Below are positions 1 through 7,537 of a stretch of 39,276 bases of DNA, one piece after another (position 1 is the stretch's first letter; the number at the start of each line of letters is the position of its first letter). The position numbers were made by a program, and so were the translations under genes. The notes under the pieces are model-generated. The model did no database searches, had not been told where the DNA came from, and saw only the letters and a program-made list of their open reading frames with translations. Source of the stretch: [Streptosporangium] indianense (GTDB lineage Bacteria > Actinomycetota > Actinomycetes > Streptomycetales > Streptomycetaceae); contig NZ_JAKEIO010000067.1 in assembly GCF_021474405.1 (NCBI RefSeq), positions 1 through 39,276 of the forward strand, written 5' to 3'.

Positions 1-78
1 CGCCCCGGGCCGCCGGTGCCGCGGTACCACCCCGCCGCCGGTGCCCGGCACCACCCCGCCGCTCCGCCCCACTGGTAG
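1..78 (+). CDS. Possible C-terminal end of an upstream gene (partial)
   Basis: Frame 1 is open from the left edge to a TAG at 76-78. It reads as a proline-, histidine- and alanine-rich tail with two similar units (YHPAA, HHPAA) and ends in PHW. The stop lies 30 bp before the next gene on the same strand, which fits an operon. In such GC-rich DNA an open frame of 25 codons proves little, so this is only a candidate; the left-hand neighbouring sequence would decide it. Confidence 0.3.
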   Translation, partial: RPGPPVPRYHPAAGARHHPAAPPHW

Positions 79-108
79 CCCGCCCGATCCGCCGGGACAC
101 TTGGAGGC

Positions 109-1236
109 GTGCGCACTGCCAGAGCGACGGCCGCTGCCGTCACCGCCGTGATCGGGGCCGGTGCCGCCGCGGTGGCCGCCGGCCGGCTCGCCAGCGACGC
201 CGCGCTCAAGGCACCCCCCGGCAGGCCCCTGCCCACCGAACCCCGGCTCACCGTGCACGGCGCCGCCGCCGGGCAGATCAGCCTCACCCGGGACCTCGCC
301 GCTCTGCGCCCCGGCCGCTACGGTCTCTCCGGCGACGGCTCCCACGCCGTCGTCGGCCCCGTCCTGACCGGCGTCCGGCACCCCGCCGACACCGTCGTGC
401 GCCGCCTGGAGAGCGTCACCCACGGCACGCTGGAATCCGGTGACAAGGTCTGGCTCACCCCGAACGTGTACGTCGGCAACCCCGGCACCGCGCTCGGACT
501 CGAACACGCCGACGTCGACGTCCCCGGCGAACTCGGCTCCCTGCCCGCGTGGTTCGTGCCGGGCAAGCGGGACACCTGGGTGATCGCCGTACACGGTCTG
601 GGCACCACCCGGGAACTCGCCATGAACGTCATGGGGTTCCTGCACCGCGGCCACATCCCGGTGCTCGCCCTCGCCTACCGCGGCGACCTGGGCGCACCGC
701 GTCCGCCCGACGGCCTGAACCACCTCGGCGAGACCGAGTGGCGCGACCTCGACGCGGCCATCCGCTACGCCGTGCGCTACGGCGCCCGGCAGGTCGTCCT
801 GCACGGCTGGTCCACCGGCGCCACCATGGCCCTGCGTGCCGCCACCCACTCGGGGCTGCGCGACCGCGTCGCCGGGCTCGTCCTCGACTCCCCGGTGCTC
901 AGCTGGGAGACCACCCTGCGCGCCCTCGCCTCGGCCCGCCGCACCCCCGGCGCGCTGCTGCCCCTCGCGGTCCGTGCTGCCCAGGGCCGCACCGGACTGA
1001 CCGGCGACCGCGCCGCGGGCACGGCCCCGTCCTACGGACTGCGCGTCCCCGCACTGCTCTTCCACGGACCGGACGACGCCGTCGCCCCCTGGCGGCTGTC
1101 GCGCCGGCTCGCCGACTCCCGCCCGGACGTGGTCGCCCTGCGCACGGTCGCCCACGCCCCGCACGGAGCCCTGTGGAACGCCGACCCGGAAGCCTACGAG
1201 GAGGCGCTCCGGCGCTTCCTGACGCCCTTGATGTGA
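109..1236 (+). CDS. Alpha/beta hydrolase family protein
   Basis: A 375-residue protein of the alpha/beta hydrolase fold. The nucleophile elbow is GWSTG with Ser235, the oxyanion-side motif is HGLGTT near residue 164, the likely acid is Asp322 or Asp323 (HGPDDAV), and the histidine is His349 or His352 (HAPHG). The N-terminus is Ala-rich and hydrophobic (about residues 8-26), so the protein may be membrane-anchored or exported. The substrate cannot be read from sequence. The GTG at 109 has GGAGG only one base upstream, which is too close; an in-frame GTG at 148 is an alternative, but it has no obvious ribosome site. The family call is firm, the start is not. Confidence 0.85.
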   Translation: MRTARATAAAVTAVIGAGAAAVAAGRLASDAALKAPPGRPLPTEPRLTVHGAAAGQISLTRDLAALRPGRYGLSGDGSHAVVGPVLTGVRHPADTVVRRLESVTHGTLESGDKVWLTPNVYVGNPGTALGLEHADVDVPGELGSLPAWFVPGKRDTWVIAVHGLGTTRELAMNVMGFLHRGHIPVLALAYRGDLGAPRPPDGLNHLGETEWRDLDAAIRYAVRYGARQVVLHGWSTGATMALRAATHSGLRDRVAGLVLDSPVLSWETTLRALASARRTPGALLPLAVRAAQGRTGLTGDRAAGTAPSYGLRVPALLFHGPDDAVAPWRLSRRLADSRPDVVALRTVAHAPHGALWNADPEAYEEALRRFLTPLM

Positions 1237-1492
1237 CCCGACTGCGGTACGCCCTCCGGCGCGTCTGCTCTCGGCGCCGTGCCCACACCCGCCGTTCACG
1301 TCCTCTTCGCCCGGCCGCAACCGCGTCCCGTCCCGCTCCGCAGGGACCGGTCGCCATCATTCCGTTTAGCGTCGTACCACTGGCCGGTTTCCGGCCCTCG
1401 ACCACTCCCGCGGGCCGGTGCGTTGGCCATCCCCGTCGCCCGCCGTGACATTCCGTTTGGGTTTTCGGACCGTCAACCGGAAGACTGCCCCC
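1237..1492. other. Intergenic region with hairpin and repeated decamer
   Basis: No convincing gene is seen in these 256 bp. A perfect GGCCGG-TTT-CCGGCC hairpin sits at 1382-1396. The decamer CATTCCGTTT occurs twice, near 1359 and 1450, the second copy about 40 bp before the start of the next gene. The hairpin could end transcription of the hydrolase gene and the repeats could belong to the next promoter; neither is proven. Confidence 0.4.
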
Positions 1493-2893
1493 GTGACGTC
1501 CCGTATCCCGCGCGACTCCAGGCTCCGACTCGTCCGCCCGCGACCCCTGGCCGCCGCCCCACCAGCGATGAACCAGCGGCGCTCGCGCCGCCCCGCGCCG
1601 CGCCCCCCGGAGGGCACCCCGGCACCGGCGGAACTGGCCAGAATGGCACGCTCAGGTCTCGCCGCCGCGGCTCGCGTCGCCCGCTGGGCGGACCGGGCGC
1701 TCGGCCCCGGCCGGGACAGCGCCACCGACGACGGCAAGGCCACCCTCTCCGACGCGACCGCCGAACGGGCCGCCCGCGATCTGGGCCTGACCGCGGCTCA
1801 GGTCAGAGCCGACTGGGACACCGCCCGCCTCGCCGGCCTCGTCGAGGTGCACGGCGACACCGCCCGCCCCGGCTGGCGGCTGCGCGCCTGGGACCGCGAC
1901 GACAGCGCCGTGCTGCGCGGCTGGGTGGCGCTCTTCGACGCCTGGTCGCTCGCCCACCCGGAGCCCGCGGACCACGAGCCCGCCGCCGTCGCCGAGGTCG
2001 TCTCGGCCATGCCGCAGGCGCTCTCCTTCCTCCAGCTGTCCGCCGGGCCCGTCCCGGTCGAACAGCTCCTCGACCTCCTGGAGCAGCGCGTCACCGAGCT
2101 GCGCACCGCCCGCTGCGAGATCCCCTACGGCCCCCAGCCCGAACCGCAGGCCGAACCGGAGCCCACCGACGCCCCGCTCGCCCCGCTGCTCGACTGGGCG
2201 CTGCGCGCGCTCGCCTCCGTCGGCGCCCTCACCTACGGCGACGGCCAGGCCACGCTCACCCCCCTCGGCAACTGGGCCGTCTGGGTCAAGCTGGAACAGA
2301 TCTGCGTCGCCGCGCAGAGCCCCGCCGGGAACATCGAGCAGGCCGCCGAGGACATGCTCCGCGGCTGCGCCCAGCTGCGTCCCAACGCGGCCCGCGCCGA
2401 GTACCGCGCCTGGCTCGCCGCCCGCCCCGTCGGCAGCGCCGTCACCGAGCTGCTCGGCGCCGCCCGCGGCGAGGACGCCCTGCTGCGCGGCCTCGCCTTC
2501 GAGGCGCTGCGCGTGGTCGGCGCCCCCGCCGAGCCGGACGTCCGCGGCGTGCTGGACGAGCCCACGCTCAGGCCGTACGCGCTGCTGTGGCTCGCCGAGC
2601 ACGACGGCGCGGACCCCGAGGACGCCCACGAGGTCCTCACCCGCGCGGAGGCGACCTGGCTGTGGGTGGACACCGCCGCCGCCGTCGCCGACCACGGTGA
2701 GGCGCCGCTGCTGGTGCGCCACCTGGAGTCGGCCGTGCAGCCGACCGTCCCGATGCTGCTGGACGAGGTGCGCGCCGTGGGCCACCCCCGCACCGTGCAG
2801 GTCCTGGTCGCCCTCGCCGCCGCGCACCCCGACCCGGCCCTGGCCAAGGCGGTCCGCCGCGCCGCCTTCCAGGTCCACACCGGCGGCAGCTAG
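1493..2893 (+). CDS. Uncharacterised helical protein, HEAT-repeat-like
   Basis: A 466-residue protein of no family I recognise. The GTG at 1493 is preferred because GGAAG lies nine bases upstream; ATG codons at 1568 and 1643 are in frame but lack good ribosome sites. The first 50 residues are basic and disordered-looking. A stretch near residues 85-125 (DATAERAARDLGLTAAQV) looks like a helix-turn-helix, followed by an alanine- and leucine-rich all-helical body whose C-terminal third (AHPDPALAKAVRRAAF and similar) suggests HEAT-type repeats. There are no membrane segments or catalytic motifs. It could be a DNA- or protein-binding scaffold; that is inference. Confidence 0.7.
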   Translation: MTSRIPRDSRLRLVRPRPLAAAPPAMNQRRSRRPAPRPPEGTPAPAELARMARSGLAAAARVARWADRALGPGRDSATDDGKATLSDATAERAARDLGLTAAQVRADWDTARLAGLVEVHGDTARPGWRLRAWDRDDSAVLRGWVALFDAWSLAHPEPADHEPAAVAEVVSAMPQALSFLQLSAGPVPVEQLLDLLEQRVTELRTARCEIPYGPQPEPQAEPEPTDAPLAPLLDWALRALASVGALTYGDGQATLTPLGNWAVWVKLEQICVAAQSPAGNIEQAAEDMLRGCAQLRPNAARAEYRAWLAARPVGSAVTELLGAARGEDALLRGLAFEALRVVGAPAEPDVRGVLDEPTLRPYALLWLAEHDGADPEDAHEVLTRAEATWLWVDTAAAVADHGEAPLLVRHLESAVQPTVPMLLDEVRAVGHPRTVQVLVALAAAHPDPALAKAVRRAAFQVHTGGS

Positions 2894-2920
2894 GGCGTGA
2901 ACCGTGCCTGGTGCGTCGCC

Positions 2921-2956
2921 AGACCGGAGTCTCGGGCTAGACCGCAGTCTCGGGCG
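2921..2956. repeat. 18-bp tandem duplication at a gene 3' end
   Basis: Two adjacent 18-bp units at 2921-2938 and 2939-2956, both AGACCG(G/C)AGTCTCGGGC plus one variable base, differ at two positions. The right copy encodes the last residues of the VOC protein and the left copy is non-coding, apart from two bases of the stop codon, in the gap between two convergent genes. This looks like a local slippage duplication. Confidence 0.7.
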
Positions 2957-3350
2957 CGTAGGTCCCGAAGCTCCACACGTTGCCCTCGACGTCCCGGGCC
3001 ATGTAGTCCCGGGAGCCGTAGTCCTGGTCCGTCGGGGGCATCAGAATCTCCACGCCGTGGTCCACGGCGTGGCGGTGGTGCGCGTCGACGTCGTCCACCA
3101 CCACGTACACCCCCGTGGTGCCGGCGTCCTTCATGGCCGCGTCGAACAGACCGCCCCGGCCCTTGGAGCCGACCATCACCGCGCCGTTGCCCTGCGCCAG
3201 CTCGGCGTGCAGCACCGAGCCGTCCTCGCCCTCGTACACCGACAGCTCCGTGAAACCGAGGGCCTCCGTGAGCTGCCGGATCGCCGCCTTGGCGTCCGCG
3301 TACAGCAGCGTCGGGTAGATGCTCGGACGCCCGCCGGACGTACCTGCCAT
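2937..3350 (-). CDS. VOC (glyoxalase/bleomycin-resistance fold) family protein
   Basis: A 137-residue protein with two beta-alpha-beta-beta-beta modules of the vicinal oxygen chelate fold. It starts near IYPTLLYADAKAAI and ends with RDVEGNVWSFGTY, the usual strand carrying the last metal-side residue. The length is typical of one-domain PhnB/YcdF-like members. The ATG at 3350 is chosen because AGGAAG sits eight bases upstream; longer in-frame starts lack this. The substrate is unknown. It is convergent with the gene to its left and divergent from the ABC-F gene. Confidence 0.85.
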   Translation of the reverse strand: MAGTSGGRPSIYPTLLYADAKAAIRQLTEALGFTELSVYEGEDGSVLHAELAQGNGAVMVGSKGRGGLFDAAMKDAGTTGVYVVVDDVDAHHRHAVDHGVEILMPPTDQDYGSRDYMARDVEGNVWSFGTYAPETAV

Positions 3351-3471
3351 GGCGATCACTTCCTCGTGTCTCGCGGGGCTGTCCCGCCCAGTGTTCCACC
3401 GGCCACCGGCCACAGCCCGGACATCGGTGATCGAACACCCGCACACAGAAAAAGTGGTTGCACGCCCCCGT

Positions 3472-3541
3472 TAGACTGTCCCCCATGGCCATTCTCCTCG
3501 CGCATTAGACGGCGGGAACGTCCTCAGCCGTCCATCCCGCC
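3472..3541 (+). promoter_or_regulatory. Putative promoter and attenuator leader of the ABC-F gene
   Basis: TAGACT at 3472-3477 is a good -10 element, and a start seven bases downstream would fall on the ATG at 3485. After a short upstream ORF, two hairpins compete. ACGGC (3509-3513) can pair with GCCGT (3527-3531), or GGCGGGA (3511-3517) can pair with TCCCGCC (3535-3541); they share 3511-3513 and cannot both form. An A-tract lies at about 3449-3453, upstream of the -10. The layout resembles ribosome-controlled attenuation known for some actinobacterial ABC-F genes; regulation is inferred, the pairings are visible. Confidence 0.45.
3485..3508 (+). CDS. Seven-codon leaderless upstream ORF (MAILLAH)
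   Basis: ATG-GCC-ATT-CTC-CTC-GCG-CAT-TAG begins just where transcription from the TAGACT box should start, so it would be read without a ribosome site, as is common in actinobacteria. It ends directly before the competing hairpins of the ABC-F leader. A stalled ribosome on these codons would cover the left arm of one hairpin. It is too short for coding statistics; its position is the only support. Confidence 0.35.
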   Translation: MAILLAH

Positions 3542-3566
3542 CCCGTATCCGCCCTGGAGTCTGTCC

Positions 3567-5165
3567 GTGATCTCCGCCTCCGGTATCGAGCTGCGCGCCG
3601 GTGCCCGCGTCCTCATCGAAAACGCCTCGTTCCGCATCGCCAAGGGCGACCGCATCGGCCTGGTCGGCCGCAACGGCGCGGGGAAGACCACCCTCACCAA
3701 GTGCCTCGCGGGCGAGGGCATGCCCGCCGGCGGCACCATCACCCGCTCCGGCGAGGTCGGCTACCTCCCGCAGGACCCCCGCACCGGCGACCTCGACATC
3801 CTCGCCCGCGACCGCATCCTGTCGGCCCGCGGCCTGGACGTGCTGATCCGCAAGATGCGGGACAACGAACAGCGCATCGCCAACGGCAAGGGCGCCACCC
3901 GCGACAAGGCGCTCAAGCAGTACGAGCGCCAGGAGACGGAGTTCCTCACCAAGGGCGGGTACGCCGCCGAGGCCGAGGCCGCCACCATCGCCGCCGCGCT
4001 CAACCTGCCCGACCGGGTGCTCGGCCAGCCCCTGCACACCCTCTCCGGCGGTCAGCGCCGCCGCATCGAGCTGGCCCGGATCCTCTTCTCCGACGCGGAC
4101 ACCCTGCTGCTCGACGAGCCCACGAACCACCTCGACGCCGACTCGATCGTCTGGCTGCGCGACTACCTGAAGACCTACCGCGGCGGCTTCATCGTGATCT
4201 CCCACGACGTCGACCTGGTCGAGACGGTCGTCAACAAGGTGTTCTACCTGGACGCCAACCGCGCCCAGATCGACATCTACAACATGGGCTGGAAGCTCTA
4301 CCAGCAGCAGCGCGAGGCCGACGAGAAGCGCCGCAAGCGCGAGCGGCAGAACGCCGAGAAGAAGGCCTCCGCGCTGCATTCGCAGGCCGACAAGATGCGG
4401 GCCAAGGCCACCAAGACCGTCGCCGCGCAGAACATGGCCCGCCGGGCGGACAAGCTGCTGGCCGGCCTGGAGGCCGAGCGGAAGTCCGACAAGGTCGCCA
4501 AGCTGCGCTTCCCCGAGCCCTCCCCGTGCGGCAAGACCCCGCTCATGGCCGAGGGGCTGTCGAAGTCCTACGGCTCGCTGGAGATCTTCACCGACGTCGA
4601 CCTGGCCATCGACAAGGGCTCGCGCGTCGTCATCCTCGGCCTCAACGGCGCCGGCAAGACGACCCTGCTCCGCCTCCTCGGCGGTGCGGAGGAGCCCGAC
4701 ACCGGCAAGGTCATCCAGGGCCACGGCCTCAAGCTCGGCTACTACGCCCAGGAGCACGAGACCCTGGACCCGGAGCGCACGGTCCTGGAGAACATGCGCT
4801 CGGCCGCCCCCGACCTGGACTTGGTCGACGTCCGCAAGACGCTCGGCTCGTTCCTGTTCTCCGGCGACGACGTCGACAAGCCGGCCGGGGTGCTCTCCGG
4901 CGGCGAGAAGACCCGCCTCGCCCTCGCCACCCTCGTGGTGTCGTCGGCCAACGTGCTGCTCCTCGACGAGCCGACCAACAACCTCGACCCGGCCAGCCGT
5001 GAGGAGATCCTCGGCGCGCTGCGCACCTACAAGGGCGCGGTCGTCCTGGTCACGCACGACGAGGGCGCGGTCGAGGCGCTCCAGCCGGAGCGGATCATCC
5101 TGCTGCCGGACGGTGTCGAGGACCTGTGGGGCGCCGACTACGCGGACCTCGTCGCCCTGGCCTGA
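3567..5165 (+). CDS. ABC-F family ATPase
   Basis: A 532-residue soluble protein with two ABC ATPase domains and no membrane segments, the layout of ribosome-acting ABC-F factors. Domain 1 has Walker A GRNGAGKT at 34-41, signature LSGGQ at 159-163 and Walker B ending Asp183-Glu184. A charged linker (about 245-310, rich in Lys, Arg and Glu) follows. Domain 2 has GLNGAGKT at 358-365, LSGGE at 443-447 and Asp467-Glu468. Both catalytic glutamates are intact. GTG at 3567 has GGAG seven bases upstream. The N-terminus resembles mycobacterial Rv1473 as I recall it, which is in the WhiB7 antibiotic-response regulon, so a ribosome-protection role is possible but unproven. Confidence 0.92.
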   Translation: MISASGIELRAGARVLIENASFRIAKGDRIGLVGRNGAGKTTLTKCLAGEGMPAGGTITRSGEVGYLPQDPRTGDLDILARDRILSARGLDVLIRKMRDNEQRIANGKGATRDKALKQYERQETEFLTKGGYAAEAEAATIAAALNLPDRVLGQPLHTLSGGQRRRIELARILFSDADTLLLDEPTNHLDADSIVWLRDYLKTYRGGFIVISHDVDLVETVVNKVFYLDANRAQIDIYNMGWKLYQQQREADEKRRKRERQNAEKKASALHSQADKMRAKATKTVAAQNMARRADKLLAGLEAERKSDKVAKLRFPEPSPCGKTPLMAEGLSKSYGSLEIFTDVDLAIDKGSRVVILGLNGAGKTTLLRLLGGAEEPDTGKVIQGHGLKLGYYAQEHETLDPERTVLENMRSAAPDLDLVDVRKTLGSFLFSGDDVDKPAGVLSGGEKTRLALATLVVSSANVLLLDEPTNNLDPASREEILGALRTYKGAVVLVTHDEGAVEALQPERIILLPDGVEDLWGADYADLVALA

Positions 5166-5180
5166 GCGGCACTCTCCCTT

Positions 5181-5248
5181 GATCCCATGCGTGATCAACG
5201 GCGTAGGGATCATTCGGCCCAGCGGTGATCCATCATCTGTGTGAGATC
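5181..5248. promoter_or_regulatory. Cluster of five GATC sites upstream of gbn
   Basis: GATC occurs at 5181, 5193, 5208, 5227 and 5245, and a sixth at 5475 near the start codon. The tetranucleotide should be rare in such GC-rich DNA. Gbn, encoded just downstream, is known to bind GATC, so this looks like an autoregulatory or high-occupancy binding region. The ABC-F gene ends at 5165, so the cluster also follows its 3' end. Confidence 0.6.
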
Positions 5249-5279
5249 TCCTCGTACCGAGGTGTGTCCTACATCGATT

Positions 5280-5318
5280 GCGCGGTCGAGTCCCCGATTC
5301 TTCGGGGCTCGGCCGCGC
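5280..5318. terminator. Long hairpin between the ABC-F gene and gbn
   Basis: Left arm 5280-5297 pairs with right arm 5302-5318 (GCGCGG, CGAG and CCCCGA blocks, with one G-U pair and one bulged T). No T-run follows directly, as is usual for Streptomyces. It lies 115 bp after the ABC-F stop and may terminate that gene, or structure the gbn 5' leader. Confidence 0.5.
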
Positions 5319-5377
5319 CGCCTTTCTGACCAGGCCTTTTCCTCCATCGTCCGTTCGGGTGTGCGGACGCCGCCCAT

Positions 5378-5394
5378 CGGAATTAGGCATTCCG
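5378..5394. promoter_or_regulatory. Inverted repeat CGGAAT-N5-ATTCCG upstream of gbn
   Basis: A perfect six-base inverted repeat with a five-base spacer, AT-richer than its surroundings, sits 124 bp before the gbn start. Its size suits a dimeric regulator. GGAAT also resembles a SigR -35 element, but no GTT lies at the required distance. Confidence 0.35.
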
Positions 5395-5517
5395 TATGTG
5401 GGGACGCGCTCCCGTCGTCACAACCTTGTCTCACGGACCTTGCCGAATGGGTGGCCATGAAGGCCCGGAGGGGTGATCATGAGGAGACCAGAGCGCACTT
5501 CCCATGAGGAGGCACGG

Positions 5518-5736
5518 GTGGCCGAGACTCTGAAGAAGGGCAGCCGGGTGACCGGCGCCGCGCGCGACAAGCTCGCGGCAGACCTGAAGAAGAAGTACGA
5601 CGCCGGTGCGAGCATCCGGGCGTTGGCCGAGGAGACCGGCCGCTCGTATGGCTTTGTGCACCGCATGCTCAGTGAGTCGGGCGTCACGCTGCGAGGGCGT
5701 GGCGGGGCGACCCGGGGCAAAAAGGCCACGGCCTGA
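5518..5736 (+). CDS. gbn: GATC-binding nucleoid-associated protein Gbn
   Basis: A 72-residue basic protein. An N-terminal helix rich in Lys and Ala (KKGSRVTGAARDKLAADLKK) is followed by a helix-turn-helix (ASIRALAEETGRSYGFVHRM) and a basic Gly/Arg/Lys tail. It matches the small Streptomyces protein (S. coelicolor SCO1839 as I recall) shown to coat the chromosome at GATC sites and to influence development and antibiotic production. GTG at 5518 is chosen because GAGGAGG lies six bases upstream; a longer reading from GTG 5473 is possible but adds 15 unlikely residues. It is monocistronic, with a hairpin two bases after the stop, and its upstream region is dense in GATC. Confidence 0.88.
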   Translation: MAETLKKGSRVTGAARDKLAADLKKKYDAGASIRALAEETGRSYGFVHRMLSESGVTLRGRGGATRGKKATA

Positions 5737-5738
5737 CC

Positions 5739-5774
5739 CCGGGTGGCCCCTCGGCTCCGATGGTGGCCACCCGG
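5739..5774 (+). terminator. Terminator hairpin after gbn
   Basis: A perfect ten-base stem, CCGGGTGGCC at 5739-5748 with GGCCACCCGG at 5765-5774, begins two bases after the gbn stop. There is no T-tract, which is common for Streptomyces terminators. Confidence 0.7.
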
Positions 5775-5797
5775 TCGGTCGACTGATCGCCCGGGTG

Positions 5798-5813
5798 GTT
5801 ACTGTGCAGTCAC
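5798..5813. promoter_or_regulatory. 16-bp imperfect palindrome upstream of the crotonase gene
   Basis: GTTACTGTGCAGTCAC has the form GTnACTGnnCAGTnAC, 12 of 16 positions symmetric. It lies 70 bp before the crotonase gene, and TACTGT inside it could act as a -10 element. It may be a TetR-type operator; no regulator gene lies next to it. Confidence 0.35.
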
Positions 5814-5883
5814 TTAAGCGTGCCTGCCACGGCGGTCCAGCCGTCGTACGGGCGCGTCGGACCGCACACATCGGAGGCGTCCC

Positions 5884-6687
5884 ATGGCTTCGCCCGACAA
5901 GGACCTCGTTCCCGTACTCGACAAGGACGGCGTACGGCTCACCGTCGACGACGCGATCGCCACGGTGACGCTGACCAACCCGGACAAGCGCAACGCGCAG
6001 AGCCCCGCTCTGTGGCGGGCGCTGACCGAGGCCGGTCGGCAGTTGCCGGGCTCCGTCCGCGTCGTGCTGCTGCGGGCCGAGGGCAAGTCCTTCTCGGCCG
6101 GGCTCGACCGGCAGGCGTTCACGCCCGAGGGCTTCGACGGCGAACCGTCGTTCATCGATCTCGCGCGCGGCTCCGACACCGAGTTGGACGCGACCATCGC
6201 CGAATACCAGGAGGCGTTCACCTGGTGGCGGCGCAGCGACATCGTCTCCGTCGCCGCTGTCCAGGGGCATGCCATCGGGGCGGGCTTCCAGCTCGCCCTC
6301 GCCTGCGACCTGCGCGTCGTCGCCGACGACGTGCAGTTCGCCATGCGCGAGACCAGCCTCGGACTCGTGCCCGACCTGACCGGCACGCATCCGCTGGTGG
6401 GACTCGTCGGTTACGCCCGCGCGCTGGAGATCTGCGTGACCGGGCGGTTCGTCACGGCCGAGGAGGCCGTGCACACCGGCCTGGCCAACCTCGCCGTGCC
6501 CGCCGGGCAGTTGGACGACACGGTCCGCGACCTCGTCTCGGCCGTGCTCGCCGCGCCCCGCGACGCCGTCATCGAGACCAAGGCCCTGCTGCGCGGCGCC
6601 CAGGATCGCACGTACGAGGAACAGCGCGCGGCGGAACGCCAGGCCCAGGCCCGCAGGCTGCGGGACCTCGCGGGCGTGGAGGACTGA
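5884..6687 (+). CDS. Enoyl-CoA hydratase/isomerase (crotonase) family protein
   Basis: A 267-residue crotonase-fold enzyme acting on acyl-CoA thioesters. The first oxyanion-hole segment is FSAGLDR and the second is HAIGAGFQLALACD. The classical hydratase uses two glutamates: here the first position is Gln136 (GAGFQL), while the second is Glu156 (MRETSLG). VPDLTGT further on contributes an extra Asp, as in some isomerases. A standard hydration reaction is therefore doubtful; isomerase or other crotonase chemistry is possible. ATG 5884 has GGAGG six bases upstream. Confidence 0.88.
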   Translation: MASPDKDLVPVLDKDGVRLTVDDAIATVTLTNPDKRNAQSPALWRALTEAGRQLPGSVRVVLLRAEGKSFSAGLDRQAFTPEGFDGEPSFIDLARGSDTELDATIAEYQEAFTWWRRSDIVSVAAVQGHAIGAGFQLALACDLRVVADDVQFAMRETSLGLVPDLTGTHPLVGLVGYARALEICVTGRFVTAEEAVHTGLANLAVPAGQLDDTVRDLVSAVLAAPRDAVIETKALLRGAQDRTYEEQRAAERQAQARRLRDLAGVED

Positions 6688-6814
6688 GCCTCGCCGGTGA
6701 ACGACCGGCCCCGGCCGTCCGCCGCAGGTGACCCGCCCACCGGCGCCCCGCGCGCCGACAGGCCGTCGCTGCCGGGCCGCGCGGCACCGCTGCGGCCCGG
6801 GACCGGGAGCGCGG

Positions 6815-7537
6815 TCAGCCGACCGCGCTCACCACGACCGCCACCGTCGGGTGATCCGACAGCGTCCGCCTGACCGCCGTCCGGACCTCGCGGGCCACGT
6901 CCCTGGCCCGGTGGTCCGAGTGCACCGCCAGCTCCAGCCGGACGTGGCGGTGGGGCAGCGCCGCGCCCTCGGGGAACAGCAGCTCGATGTGCACGGGGTG
7001 CCCCAGCGTGCCGGTCAGACGGAGGACACCTGGGACGCCGAGCGCGGCGGCGGCCACCCGGGCCTCGTCGTCGCCCTCGGTCCGCGCGGCAGCCGGGGGC
7101 TCGGGAAGGGCGACGGCGGGGCCGCCTTCGGCCGCCCCCTCCTCGTCCAGCAGCCCCGTCACCCGCAGGTCCACCTCCGTCACCGTCAGCCCGAGCCGCT
7201 GGTCCGCCGCGGCCGCCAGCGCCTCCCGCAGCGCGGACGCCGTCGCCGGCAGGGGCCGCGAGGCCGTCGCGGCGATCTCCGCCGTCACCCGCAGCGGCCC
7301 GGGCGGCAGCGCACTCGGCGGAGCCGGTACGGCCGGCTCGACGGTGTCCGCCGCGTCGGCGACCGCGACACGGAGCGCGTCGAGGCGCACGCCCGGCGCG
7401 TCCCGTGCCGCACTCCGCAGCACCGCCTCCACCGCCCGTTCCGCGATCCACGCGCCGTCCCGCGCGTCACCCAGCGGCAGAAGCCTGCCGATTCCCAGCT
7501 GATGTCTCACTGCTTGCGCCCATCGGTCGGCCGTCAT
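6815..7537 (-). CDS. Nucleopolyhedrovirus P10-family-type protein of the Asp23 locus
   Basis: About 240 residues, rich in Ala, Arg and Val, with no membrane segment. I recall this Streptomyces family under the label 'nucleopolyhedrovirus P10 family protein', a name that says nothing of function. The middle and C-terminus (ITVTEVDLRVTGLL-like and HVRLELAVHSDHRARDVAREVRTAV) look like two Asp23-like alpha/beta modules, so it may be a divergent tandem Asp23 relative. It is transcribed away from the asp23 genes with only 87 bp between, where ACCGT-GCTT-ACGGT (7576-7589) forms an inverted repeat. The ATG at 7537 directly abuts GGAGGA, so another start (7555) cannot be excluded. Confidence 0.7.
   Translation of the reverse strand: MTADRWAQAVRHQLGIGRLLPLGDARDGAWIAERAVEAVLRSAARDAPGVRLDALRVAVADAADTVEPAVPAPPSALPPGPLRVTAEIAATASRPLPATASALREALAAAADQRLGLTVTEVDLRVTGLLDEEGAAEGGPAVALPEPPAAARTEGDDEARVAAAALGVPGVLRLTGTLGHPVHIELLFPEGAALPHRHVRLELAVHSDHRARDVAREVRTAVRRTLSDHPTVAVVVSAVG

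Noticed and set aside
3458..3477. TTGCAC and TAGACT as a -35/-10 pair
   Set aside because: Only eight bases separate them; the -10 is kept as a candidate, the -35 is not.
3471..5390. 639-codon minus-strand open frame opposite the ABC-F gene
   Set aside because: It is Val/Gly/Leu/Asp-rich without motifs and mirrors the intact ABC-F reading frame; it is a shadow of GC-biased codons.
5379..5404. SigR-type promoter GGAAT before gbn
   Set aside because: The second element GTT is not present 18-19 bases downstream.
5241..5507. 88-codon plus-strand frame before gbn
   Set aside because: No ribosome site, no recognisable domain, overlaps the hairpin and the gbn leader.
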